Positions 8,676 to 16,672 of a stretch of 64,000 nucleotides of DNA are shown piece after piece. Where the stretch lies: positions 49,681-113,680 of the IMG/VR virus record IMGVR_UViG_3300020159_001521. One strand, written 5' to 3'. Below the pieces are notes generated by a model, which was given only the letters and a program-made list of their open reading frames with translations, was not told where the DNA came from and did no database searches. Source of the stretch: a virus. Position 1 is the first letter of the stretch. Each line of letters opens with the position of its first letter. The position numbers were made by a program, and so were the translations under genes.

Positions 8676-8695
8676 ATATTAAGACATGGTGTATA

Positions 8696-8729
8696 AAAAC
8701 CCCTGTTTGAAATATAGCAGGGGTTTTTT
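8696..8729 (+). terminator. Intrinsic terminator after the putative SSB gene
   Basis: AAAACCCCTG (8696-8705) pairs with CAGGGGTTTT (8718-8727) as a 10-bp stem with a 12-nt loop, running into a T-tract (8724-8729). The loop contains TTTG at 8706-8709, which also serves as the likely -33 element of the next promoter. Confidence 0.85.
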
Positions 8730-8736
8730 ATATTTG
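8706..8736 (+). promoter_or_regulatory. Promoter for the primase operon, overlapping the terminator
   Basis: TTTG at 8706-8709, 19 nt, then TATATTTG at 8729-8736. The -33 element is inside the terminator loop and the -7 element begins at the end of the T-tract. The primase ATG (8744) is only 8 nt past the -7 element, so the transcript would be leaderless or nearly so. Confidence 0.7.
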
Positions 8737-8743
8737 TAACTCT

Positions 8744-9748
8744 ATGATACAAGGTAAAATCAAGACAACTCTAACTCCTGATGCTATACTGAACAAGATT
8801 AGTGACTATGACATATTCATGTATTACATGCCTGATAAATCATGGAAACTAAATCAAGTGACACTATCTCCCTTTAGAAAGGAGCGCAATCCTTCCTTCT
8901 TAATTGGAACAAGAAAAGGGTATATATCTTTTATAGATTTTGCAGATACAAGCTTACGTGGTGATTGTTTTACGTTTGTAAAACTTCTCTATGGCTATGC
9001 CAAACTGGATGATGTTCTTAGGCTTATTGATAAAGACTTTGATCTTGGTATTACAACAGGAACAAGTTCAGACAAGCATAAAGAAATAACATCACAGTAT
9101 AAGCAACCAGAGGTTGTTAAACGTAACTCTCTTATTCAGGTGGTTACAAGAAAGTTCACAAATAGAGAACTTGAATATTGGAACGAATATCATCAATCTG
9201 TAGATGATTTGAGAGAGAATAACATTTATGCAATCAAGAAGGTGTATTTGAACAAGAGCTTGTTCTATATGAAGGAAGAGGAGCTAGTATTTGGTTATTT
9301 ATACGAAGGAGGACATTGGAAGATATATAGACCATTTGCAGATAAGAAAAGCAAATGGGTGCCTAACTATGTTCCTATTACAGCAATGGACGGTAAAGAT
9401 GATATTAAGTATTGTAAAATGGCTTTCATCAACAAGAGTAAGAAAGACTACATGGTGATGAAAAAAGTGTTTCCAAATAGCTGTGCTGTGCAAAACGAAG
9501 GACTTGGATGTTTCTCTACAGAGAATGTGGAATACATGAAAAGATATTCCGACATACAAATTCTAAGTTTTGATAGTGACATCACTGGTGTTACAAATTC
9601 ACAACAGATAACAAAGCTATTTGATTTTGGCTATTGCAATGTGCCCAAAAAATACCTCAAAGAAGGAATTAAAGACTGGGCTGATTTAGGGAAAGTTCAT
9701 GGACTAAACGCTATCGAAGACTATTTAAAGCAAAAAGAATTGTTATGA
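8744..9748 (+). CDS. DNA primase, DnaG/TOPRIM type
   Basis: The N-terminal region has SPFRKERNPSF and FIDFADTSLRGDCFTFV, the pattern of the DnaG zinc/CHC region but without its Cys ligands. The C-terminal half contains a TOPRIM-like core: an acidic turn after FINKS..., the Gly-containing QNEGLG, and ILSFDSDITG, which resembles the DxD metal site. It is expected to make RNA primers for the DnaB-like helicase and PolB. It has its own promoter and ends in an ATGA overlap with a small gene. Confidence 0.8.
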   Translation: MIQGKIKTTLTPDAILNKISDYDIFMYYMPDKSWKLNQVTLSPFRKERNPSFLIGTRKGYISFIDFADTSLRGDCFTFVKLLYGYAKLDDVLRLIDKDFDLGITTGTSSDKHKEITSQYKQPEVVKRNSLIQVVTRKFTNRELEYWNEYHQSVDDLRENNIYAIKKVYLNKSLFYMKEEELVFGYLYEGGHWKIYRPFADKKSKWVPNYVPITAMDGKDDIKYCKMAFINKSKKDYMVMKKVFPNSCAVQNEGLGCFSTENVEYMKRYSDIQILSFDSDITGVTNSQQITKLFDFGYCNVPKKYLKEGIKDWADLGKVHGLNAIEDYLKQKELL

Positions 9749-9903
9749 CTTTTGATGAACTAAAAGAATCCATTCAAGAAGAAATAGAATGGTTAGAAAC
9801 AACTGACAGAGATGTAATACAATGTATTAGTATAGAAAATCTGGAAGCTATATTATCAGTGTATTTCAACACAGAAATTAAATTAACAAAAGAAGAAAAC
9901 TAA
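9745..9903 (+). CDS. Small acidic protein (52 aa)
   Basis: The ATG at 9745 overlaps the primase stop (ATGA) and the TAA is at 9901-9903. The protein is acidic and helical (MTFDELKESIQEEIEWLE). No family is recognised. Its coupled start behind the primase and the 5-nt gap to the next gene support a real gene rather than chance. Confidence 0.65.
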   Translation: MTFDELKESIQEEIEWLETTDRDVIQCISIENLEAILSVYFNTEIKLTKEEN

Positions 9904-9908
9904 TTATT

Positions 9909-10709
9909 ATGAAAGTAGCAACTTACACAACAACAAAGAACATATTATTGGATGCTGAAATTCCAGCACAAACACGTACATATAAACCAATTACACACAA
10001 TCAGTTGATAGACCTCACCATGGAGTCTATATATGGAGCAGGATTCACTTTGGATAAAGAACTCTATTCAGCTTCTCCTGATGGTCAAGTGGCTAATGCT
10101 AATTTCACTATTAGCAATGTAGCAGATAAAGAAATGCAATTACAGATTGGTTGGCAGAATAGCTACAATAAGACACTCAGTCTGAAGTTTGCTATTGGTG
10201 CAAGTATATTCATTTGTCAAAATGGTGCTGTACATGGTGACATGGGTTCCTTTAAGAAGAAACACATGGGTGAAGTGCAACAGTTCACTCCCTCTGCTAT
10301 TACAGAATATATCAAACAAGCTGGTGATACATTCCAGACAATGCAGAAAGAGCGTGAGGCTATGAAGCAAATTGAAATGAGCAAACGTACACAAGCTGAG
10401 CTTGTAGGTAGATTGCTTCTTGAAGAGCAATTGATTAGCACTATGCAAGTGAATCAAATTGCTGCAGAACTTAGTAAGCCTACATATGACTATGGTGCTC
10501 CAGGTAGCTTGTGGGAACTCTATCAGTTTACAACACAGACAATGAGAGAGACACATCCTAGGTTTTGGATTAATGACCACATGAAAGCTCACAATTTCTT
10601 TGTGAACGAAAGTGGCGTAATTCTTTCTGCACCTCCTCAGGTGATTAATGTGTACGAAGAGCCAGCAGACACCCCTTTGGGATTTCTTCAACTAGCAATG
10701 GAATTTTAA
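9909..10709 (+). CDS. DUF932-like phage/plasmid protein
   Basis: A 266-aa protein with the core NSYNKTLSLKFAIGASIFIC followed by QNGAVHG, the signature pattern of DUF932 proteins found on phages and plasmids. A helical Gln/Glu-rich segment follows (about 135-185). No catalytic residues can be named; DUF932 members are often near replication or defence-evasion genes. It is one base from the UDG gene and probably co-transcribed with primase. Confidence 0.7.
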   Translation: MKVATYTTTKNILLDAEIPAQTRTYKPITHNQLIDLTMESIYGAGFTLDKELYSASPDGQVANANFTISNVADKEMQLQIGWQNSYNKTLSLKFAIGASIFICQNGAVHGDMGSFKKKHMGEVQQFTPSAITEYIKQAGDTFQTMQKEREAMKQIEMSKRTQAELVGRLLLEEQLISTMQVNQIAAELSKPTYDYGAPGSLWELYQFTTQTMRETHPRFWINDHMKAHNFFVNESGVILSAPPQVINVYEEPADTPLGFLQLAMEF

Positions 10710-10710
10710 T

Positions 10711-11427
10711 ATGATTTGGGCAAACTTTAAAGATCAGTTTCACGAGAGCTGGCACAGTAAAATGCAACCTTTTATTGAAAGTGAAGAGTGCGACAACATC
10801 TATAAGTTTCTCAAGGCAGAAGGAAAGAGGGGCAAGAAAATTGCCCCTTCTTCTTCTGTAACTTACAGATGCTTCAAAGAAACTTCTCTTGACGATCTGA
10901 AGGTGGTAATGATTGGCATGTGCCCCTATCACACTTTCTACAATGGTGTCTCTGTAGCAGATGGACTGCTTATGGGATGTAGTGTAACAGACAGGTTACA
11001 ACCTTCTCTTGAGAAGTTCTATGAAGGACTAGAAGATGAATTAAGCAATGGACTCAATCTTAAATATAAACAGCTCACTGATGTTAGCTATTTGGCTAAT
11101 CAAGGAGTGCTTATGTTTAATGCTGCGCTCACTACAGAAGTAAACAAAGCAGGAAGTCATATTGAAATATGGGAACCCTTCACTAAGTATGTAATGGAAG
11201 AAATACTATCTGTTACAGGTGTGCCCACTATATTCCTTGGTAAAGATGCTGCTAAGTATGAGAAATACACAAATCCATTTGCTTGGAACTTTGTGTTAAG
11301 TCATCCAGCCTCAGCAGCGTACAAGCAGTCTAGTTGGGACACAGAAGGAACATTTACAAAGGTGAATAAGATACTCAAGGAAAACAATGGTTATGAAATC
11401 ATGTGGCTCTACAATGTGCCATTCTAA
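10711..11427 (+). CDS. Uracil-DNA glycosylase family 1 homologue with altered active site
   Basis: The UDG motif 1 region reads VVMIGMCPYHTFYNG, aligning with the canonical GQDPYH loop, and the DNA-intercalation loop reads SHPASAAY near residue 198. The general base Asp of GQDPYH is Cys71 here (TGC at 10921-10923), while the Pro-Tyr-His that follows is kept. Canonical UDG removes uracil from DNA using that Asp. Loss of it suggests low glycosylase activity, a different chemistry, or a binding role. Fold assignment is firm; activity is uncertain. A dUTPase gene lies at 22269. Confidence 0.85.
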   Translation: MIWANFKDQFHESWHSKMQPFIESEECDNIYKFLKAEGKRGKKIAPSSSVTYRCFKETSLDDLKVVMIGMCPYHTFYNGVSVADGLLMGCSVTDRLQPSLEKFYEGLEDELSNGLNLKYKQLTDVSYLANQGVLMFNAALTTEVNKAGSHIEIWEPFTKYVMEEILSVTGVPTIFLGKDAAKYEKYTNPFAWNFVLSHPASAAYKQSSWDTEGTFTKVNKILKENNGYEIMWLYNVPF

Positions 11428-11439
11428 AATCGAAAAACA

Positions 11440-11757
11440 ATGAAACTAAGATTTGGTGGTAGCTTACAAATAGGAGATCCTATTTTTATTAGTTATGGAA
11501 GCAGTGTAGACTTTGGACTATTTGCAGGATATGGAAAAGGAACTATACAATTTTATACTCCCACTGGTATAATATACCAATACGAAAACGCAATAGGAAA
11601 AGACAAAAAACCAAAGTTCTGGAAAGCATACATACATGGACAGAATATAGAATATAGAGTGGTGAAGGTGAATCCAGAAGTGCTATACAATCGTGAAGAC
11701 ATAGAAAACTACGAGAAAGCAATTGCAATTTTAAAACAAGAAAACATAATCAAATGA
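11440..11757 (+). CDS. Hypothetical beta-rich protein (105 aa)
   Basis: Starts with MKLRFGGSLQIGDPIFI and continues with Gly/Tyr-rich strands (GLFAGYGKGTIQFYTPTG), suggesting a small beta fold, then a charged helix to the end. No family recognised. It ends in an ATGA overlap with the rIIA-like gene, so it is probably translated with it. No membrane segment. Confidence 0.65.
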   Translation: MKLRFGGSLQIGDPIFISYGSSVDFGLFAGYGKGTIQFYTPTGIIYQYENAIGKDKKPKFWKAYIHGQNIEYRVVKVNPEVLYNREDIENYEKAIAILKQENIIK

Positions 11758-14051
11758 TCTTAGAAAAACAAAAAGAGTCAGTTGTTCTACAAGAAGGAGA
11801 ACAAACACAGGAATCAATTGGAATGTCCTTAGACTTAGATTCTGCACAGATATTGATGCAGATGTTAAGTAAGAACTTATATTCAGATGCAATAGGTTCT
11901 ACAATTCGTGAGTGTGCTAGTAATGCTCTTGACAGTCACAGAAGAGCTGGTATAAAGGAAGCTATTGTTGTTTCCTTTGGATATACAAACAATAACACTT
12001 ATGAATTCACTGTAGAAGATTTTGGTATTGGTCTGGATGCAGACGATGTTAAAAACATCATCAGTAAATATGGTAAGAGTACAAAGCGTAATTCAGCTAA
12101 TGAGCTGGGTATGATGGGCTTGGGCTTCAAGGCTCCTCTTGCATATTGCTCAAGCTTCTATTTCGTTGCTCGTAAGAACGGAATTGAGCGTAAATATATG
12201 ATGTACGAAGGAGAAGATGTAAACACAATTGATTTGCTTTACGAAACTCCTACAGATGAGAGAAATGGTGTTAAGGTGATTGTTCCTGTTAAATCTGGTG
12301 ACAAGTGGTCTTTTACATCAAAGATTAAAGAGCAGCTTGCGTATTTTGAGGATGTTTATTTTAATGTAGATGGTGTAGATAATAATTTCACTATACACAG
12401 ACATGAGCACTTCCAGTTTTCTCCACTTGCTTCTGATAGCAGTTTGCACATCTGTTTAGATAATGTCTACTATCCTATTGATTTTCAGAAGATTGGCATT
12501 AATAATGTACAAATGCCTATAGCTCTTAAGTTTGGTTTGTCAGATGCAATATTCCCTACACCAAACAGAGAATCTATTCGCTATACACAAGAAGCAAAAG
12601 CAGCTATTCTTGACAAGATTCAAAAGGTGGCTAACTACTTTGTAGAGAAGTATAATGAATCTATACAAGAGTCAGAAGACATTAAGCAAATAATGGAGTA
12701 TTATGGTGATAGCGAAAGAGCTGTTAAGTTTGGTAGTTCTAAATGGAACATCAGTCCTCTGAAACAGTTTTCTACAATATCTTTTGCCACTCCTAAATAC
12801 AAACATTCTGATAATGTTGACTTTGAAAGGTTGTGGAAAATGAAAGATCAGTTGTTTGGTGAGTATTCTCTCAAGTATAGCGTGCATTCAGGAAGGATGT
12901 ATTCTGAAGAAAACAACAGATGGAATAACTTGAGCTGGTTCAATGTATTTGGTAATGACTGGAATAAGTGTATTATGATGGTGTATTCTGAGAAACTCAA
13001 AGGGTTGACAAAGGATTACATCAGAAGCACTTACGGTAGACAAAGAGTGAAGATTGTCAAGAAGGAAAAACAATTTGTTCTTGGTAAAATGAAAAGTGCT
13101 GGTAATGGCAATTTTGATAATTACATTAATCTTCTCAGACTAGACAAGTATCCAAAGAGTGAATGGAGAATCAGGATTAAGGACTTTCAGCTTGTTGTAA
13201 ATAAGCTCACTGAGAGTTTTATTAATCTAGATGAACTTGTTGTTCCTCAAACCTTTATTGACGCTAGGAAAAAGCAGAGAGTGAAAGCAATTGCTGCTTC
13301 ACCAAAGCGTAAGAAGCTTGAAGGAGAAATCAATGTTAAACTACTTTCTCCTCTGGAGAGGTTTGTTTATGGTAAGAACTCTAAGCTTGTTCCCACCATC
13401 ATCAATCTTGCAGATGCACATAAGCAACCATCACTAACTGTGTTTGGTAAGCAGGAACATGCAGATCTGATGGACAAATGGTTTGCTGTATTCCCTAGGC
13501 ACATTAAGTTTATTGTACTGTCTGAAAGAGAACTGAAAGCAATTAAGGATGTAAAAATTAGAAACTGGATTAGTATGGAAGAATTCATGGAAGGTGAACA
13601 CATTGTGTTCAGAAGAGCAGCCACTGCATATCTTATACAGAAGCTTATGAATGATTATGAGTATGTGTTCGTCACTAATTTAAGTGATGTATCTATTGAC
13701 CTCAATAACAAACTCAATGATCTGAAAAACTATAAGAAAAAGTATAGGCTTGATGGTGAAAACAAGTTGTATGACGAGATAATTTCTATCGCACAAGAGA
13801 AGAATTTATTTGACAATTCCATCTATTCTTCGTATCTTAACATGAAAGATTTCTTAGACAGGAATCGTTACATCAATAGTTTCTTGAGGCACATAGGTCG
13901 TTACAATGGATTGGCTAAGACGGAAAAAGAAATGCTTTGTGACCTTATGAAATATCATAAACAAAAGCTTAATTGGCAGAATTATAAACTTAATGAAGAG
14001 AAACTTGAAGTTCCTACAGAGGAAACAATTGAATCTCTTGTAACATCTTAG
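11754..14051 (+). CDS. rIIA-like GHKL-type ATPase
   Basis: A 765-aa protein with an N-terminal GHKL ATP-binding fold. The N-box is IRECASNALDSHR (Glu53, Asn57, Asp60), the G1 box is DFGIG (89-93), and the G2 box is GMMGLGFKAP (119-128). This is the arrangement of T4 rIIA and relatives, membrane-linked proteins that with rIIB protect infection against superinfection-exclusion systems. The long C-terminal region is Lys-rich and helical. A rIIB-like gene lies 205 nt downstream beyond a small membrane protein, supporting the pair. Confidence 0.85.
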   Translation: MILEKQKESVVLQEGEQTQESIGMSLDLDSAQILMQMLSKNLYSDAIGSTIRECASNALDSHRRAGIKEAIVVSFGYTNNNTYEFTVEDFGIGLDADDVKNIISKYGKSTKRNSANELGMMGLGFKAPLAYCSSFYFVARKNGIERKYMMYEGEDVNTIDLLYETPTDERNGVKVIVPVKSGDKWSFTSKIKEQLAYFEDVYFNVDGVDNNFTIHRHEHFQFSPLASDSSLHICLDNVYYPIDFQKIGINNVQMPIALKFGLSDAIFPTPNRESIRYTQEAKAAILDKIQKVANYFVEKYNESIQESEDIKQIMEYYGDSERAVKFGSSKWNISPLKQFSTISFATPKYKHSDNVDFERLWKMKDQLFGEYSLKYSVHSGRMYSEENNRWNNLSWFNVFGNDWNKCIMMVYSEKLKGLTKDYIRSTYGRQRVKIVKKEKQFVLGKMKSAGNGNFDNYINLLRLDKYPKSEWRIRIKDFQLVVNKLTESFINLDELVVPQTFIDARKKQRVKAIAASPKRKKLEGEINVKLLSPLERFVYGKNSKLVPTIINLADAHKQPSLTVFGKQEHADLMDKWFAVFPRHIKFIVLSERELKAIKDVKIRNWISMEEFMEGEHIVFRRAATAYLIQKLMNDYEYVFVTNLSDVSIDLNNKLNDLKNYKKKYRLDGENKLYDEIISIAQEKNLFDNSIYSSYLNMKDFLDRNRYINSFLRHIGRYNGLAKTEKEMLCDLMKYHKQKLNWQNYKLNEEKLEVPTEETIESLVTS

Positions 14052-14053
14052 TT

Positions 14054-14245
14054 ATGACATTGATTATTTATTTAATAGTTGGGCTCCTGTATTGGGGGCT
14101 CAACTCTTTTGTTAGGAAATTGGAAACTGATGGTGATTGGTTGCTACCCATTGTATGGTTTTTAGCATGGCCCATTGGATTTATATCTTGGTCTTTCGTA
14201 TTTATGGACTATTTATTAAGCAAACAACGTAAGAAACACTTTTAA
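14054..14245 (+). CDS. Small membrane protein between rIIA and rIIB (63 aa)
   Basis: Two hydrophobic segments are visible: residues 1-20 (MTLIIYLIVGLLYWGL) and about 29-52 (LLPIVWFLAWPIGFISW), separated by an acidic turn, with a basic tail (SKQRKKHF) likely to stay in the cytoplasm. It begins two bases after the rIIA stop and 11 nt before the rIIB-like gene. Inference: an inner-membrane anchor or partner for the rII pair. No family name. Confidence 0.65.
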   Translation: MTLIIYLIVGLLYWGLNSFVRKLETDGDWLLPIVWFLAWPIGFISWSFVFMDYLLSKQRKKHF

Positions 14246-14256
14246 AAAACAAAACT

Positions 14257-15717
14257 ATGAGTAATTTCACACTTAACTGGTTTAAAAGACAAGCAGAACT
14301 AGAAAACCTCATCATCGAAGAACAAAGACTGAAGAACGAGATTCTTCGTACACAAGCTGGATTTACAACATCCATTGAAACAACACAAATCAATTATGGC
14401 AATCCTTACAAAGCTGTAAAGTTTGTAAACGGTGTAATAGTTGTTGTTATGCATGACGGTACAATCCTTACAAAGAATGGTGCTACAGAAGCTGATTTCA
14501 ATATAGTGACAAATGCTAAACTGGAATCAACAATATATGATGTTATGGGCTCTTCAGATATCAAAGCTGAAAAGGCTAAACATGATGCAGAAGTGGCAAG
14601 ACTTAAATCTCTTCAGGAAGGAATCAAGAAACTAGAAGGATTAGATGATTTTGAGATAGAAGGTAACTCTGTAAAGCTGGCTGGTACAGGCAGAACTATG
14701 CCTCAGCTCCTTGTTGAGAAGTTCATTGAGATTGTAGATCATTATGATGGAGATCCATATAATAATGTACAAGACGATGAAGAGTATCAAGCTCTTAAGA
14801 GATTCTTCATGTGGTGCTGCCTCAATCCTAGGGCTGAGGTTGCAAATGACCTTTATGATTTCCTTACGAAGAACAGCTTCAGGATTACCAAACAAGGTTT
14901 CTTTGCTGCTCTTAGGAATGTTGTTACATTACATGGAAGTAATAAACTTGTACAGTTTGTAAGCAATGTGTACACTAAGATGAAAGCTGTATGGAAGAAG
15001 AGTCCAAACAACTATGAAGTGTATCTGAAGGATGGTGAATATTCATTCATACACATTGACGACACAGTTACCACTGAAATCGTAGAAGGTGAAGAATGGT
15101 ATGATGAAGACCTTGAAGAGTATGTACAAGAAGAAGATGGAGAAGCGGAAGTGATGAGAACAGACCTTGGTGAGCACATTGGTAATCTTACAGAACTCTA
15201 TCTTGATTTGCCTAACAGACATGAGAACAGGTTTACAGATGAGTACACACGTACATTTGACATTCGTATTGGTCAAGTGGTGAACATGCCTCCAAATGAG
15301 TGTAGCTGGTCTACAGCTGATTGTGCTCATGCAGGATTACATTTCACTTCTGACGAGATTCATTATGTAGGATGTGGTGACCAGTCTGTTCTTGTACTCA
15401 TCAATCCTATGAAGGTGGTGGGTATTGGTGCACAAAAGGGTAGGTGTTATGAATATCTTCCTATTATGACTGTCAGCCGTGATGAGGCTACAGAACTTCT
15501 GCATGACCTGAATTTCAGCACTCTTGAGATTGACGATGCTTACGCAATTCGTGAATTGGAAAATCTTGCTGAGAAGGCTAAAGAAGGATTTGTGATAGAA
15601 ACTAAGAAGTATGAGTTCAATGTTCCTCAAATGAGTTCTCAAGACCTTGAGAATATTGTAGAATCATTGGAAGAAATGCGTAGCACTTTGTCCAGTCGTA
15701 TATCCATTATTGATTAA
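14257..15717 (+). CDS. rIIB-like protein
   Basis: A 486-aa protein. The N-terminus is a coiled coil. The middle contains LNPRAEVANDLYDFLTKN followed by a FFAALRNV segment, matching the rIIB pattern of a domain that processes the phrase PIT-DG-FLAYK in relatives, though less conserved here. The C-terminal part has CAHAGLHFTSDE and VLVLINPMKVVGIG, a recurrent rIIB C-terminal block. Its position behind rIIA strengthens the call. Likely cytoplasmic face of the membrane, acting with rIIA. Confidence 0.75.
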   Translation: MSNFTLNWFKRQAELENLIIEEQRLKNEILRTQAGFTTSIETTQINYGNPYKAVKFVNGVIVVVMHDGTILTKNGATEADFNIVTNAKLESTIYDVMGSSDIKAEKAKHDAEVARLKSLQEGIKKLEGLDDFEIEGNSVKLAGTGRTMPQLLVEKFIEIVDHYDGDPYNNVQDDEEYQALKRFFMWCCLNPRAEVANDLYDFLTKNSFRITKQGFFAALRNVVTLHGSNKLVQFVSNVYTKMKAVWKKSPNNYEVYLKDGEYSFIHIDDTVTTEIVEGEEWYDEDLEEYVQEEDGEAEVMRTDLGEHIGNLTELYLDLPNRHENRFTDEYTRTFDIRIGQVVNMPPNECSWSTADCAHAGLHFTSDEIHYVGCGDQSVLVLINPMKVVGIGAQKGRCYEYLPIMTVSRDEATELLHDLNFSTLEIDDAYAIRELENLAEKAKEGFVIETKKYEFNVPQMSSQDLENIVESLEEMRSTLSSRISIID

Positions 15718-15728
15718 TGTATAATATA

Positions 15729-15767
15729 GGGGTTGTCACATTTATTTTCTATATTTGTGACAGCCTC
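15729..15767 (+). promoter_or_regulatory. Hairpin with embedded TATATTTG octamer after rIIB
   Basis: GGGGTTGTCACA (15729-15740) pairs with TGTGACAGCCTC (15756-15767) over 12 bp allowing two G-U pairs. TATATTTG lies at 15750-15757, across loop and right arm. The nearest TTG (15733-15735) is only 14 nt upstream of it, shorter than at the other sites, so promoter strength is doubtful. No strong T-tract follows. It precedes the HNH gene. Confidence 0.5.
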
Positions 15768-15787
15768 TATTATATAACTAATTGATT

Positions 15788-16174
15788 ATGAAGAAGAAAG
15801 CAGCAAAACCGAGAGTAGCGAAAACAAGAAACGCAGGCACAATGAGCGAGAGTGCCTTCTGGAGTTTTATACGAAGTGCTCTAAGACAGAAGAGCAGATG
15901 GTGGAAGCCTATTACACAATGTAAACTGAATGCCAAGAGACCGTATAAAGGTCCTCTCAAAAGGCAAAAGTTTGAATATCAATGTAATAGCTGTAAGAAA
16001 TGGTTTCCAGATAAGAACATTAATGTTGACCATGTAGTTCCAGCAGGCTCCTTGAATTGTGCTGCAGATCTCCCAGGTTTTGTTGAACGTTTATTTTGTG
16101 AAATAGACAACCTGCAAATATTATGTAGCGGTTGTCATGATGCTAAAACTAAAAAAGAAAGAAATGCAAATTGA
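15788..16174 (+). CDS. HNH endonuclease
   Basis: The motif is complete: a Zn-knuckle CNSCKKWF, the catalytic strand INVDHVVPAGS, and the second knuckle LQILCSGCHDAKTKK. The N-terminus is strongly basic (KKKAAKPRVAKTRN). The ATG at 15788 is used in place of an in-frame TTG at 15782. It may be a homing nuclease or a phage-service nuclease; the sequence alone does not decide. It overlaps the next gene by 11 nt. Confidence 0.85.
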   Translation: MKKKAAKPRVAKTRNAGTMSESAFWSFIRSALRQKSRWWKPITQCKLNAKRPYKGPLKRQKFEYQCNSCKKWFPDKNINVDHVVPAGSLNCAADLPGFVERLFCEIDNLQILCSGCHDAKTKKERNAN

Positions 16175-16409
16175 AATTAAGAAGCTTTACAAAGGAATGG
16201 TAGAAGTTCGTGATTACACTGTAGAAGAGTGTATAAAAAAGGGACATGCTTTAAGGATTAAGTTTGATGGAGAAGTGATGATACTCACACCTCATGAAAT
16301 GGAAAACAATATTAAGAGTAAATCTAAGCCTATTAAAAGCAGGTTTCACGATGGTTCAAGTTACATATTGTATGGATATAAGTGGAATCCTAATGAAATC
16401 TCTTACTAA
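16164..16409 (+). CDS. Hypothetical protein (81 aa)
   Basis: The ATG at 16164 (MQIEIKKLYKGMVEVRDYTV) is preferred because upstream starts would lie deeper in the HNH gene. The protein is a small basic beta/alpha polypeptide with a C-terminal SSYILYGYKWNPNE. Its stop shares a base with the next start. No recognised family. Confidence 0.6.
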   Translation: MQIEIKKLYKGMVEVRDYTVEECIKKGHALRIKFDGEVMILTPHEMENNIKSKSKPIKSRFHDGSSYILYGYKWNPNEISY

Positions 16410-16672
16410 TGGAACAGATGACTATTAACATAAACAGAAACCCCTCTTGTACAGAAGTTTGGTATGAAGGATCTGTTGAACACAACGATGAGTTTCATAG
16501 ATTTTGGTTAGTTGACCCACAAGGTTCTGATTACGAACTAGAGGTGAGATGGTTTAATAAATCTGTACCAAGAGAAGTGAGAGCTATGTATGTTGAGATT
16601 ATAAACACGTTTAAACAAATACAAGATGATAGGAGGAAAAACCAAGACAGAAACAACTTACAGAGCTATTAA
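16409..16672 (+). CDS. Hypothetical protein (87 aa)
   Basis: Starts in a TAATG junction with the previous gene. It is beta-rich with Trp residues (CTEVWYEGSVEH, FHRFWLVDPQG) and has a basic tail (DDRRKNQDRN). Its last 47 nt overlap the exonuclease gene in another frame. Function unknown; co-transcription with the exonuclease is likely. Confidence 0.6.
   Translation: MEQMTININRNPSCTEVWYEGSVEHNDEFHRFWLVDPQGSDYELEVRWFNKSVPREVRAMYVEIINTFKQIQDDRRKNQDRNNLQSY

Noticed and set aside
10140-10691. A 183-codon open frame on the minus strand
   Set aside because: It lies wholly inside the DUF932-like gene on the opposite strand, has no initiation context or gene neighbours on that strand, and its composition is that of reverse-read coding DNA.
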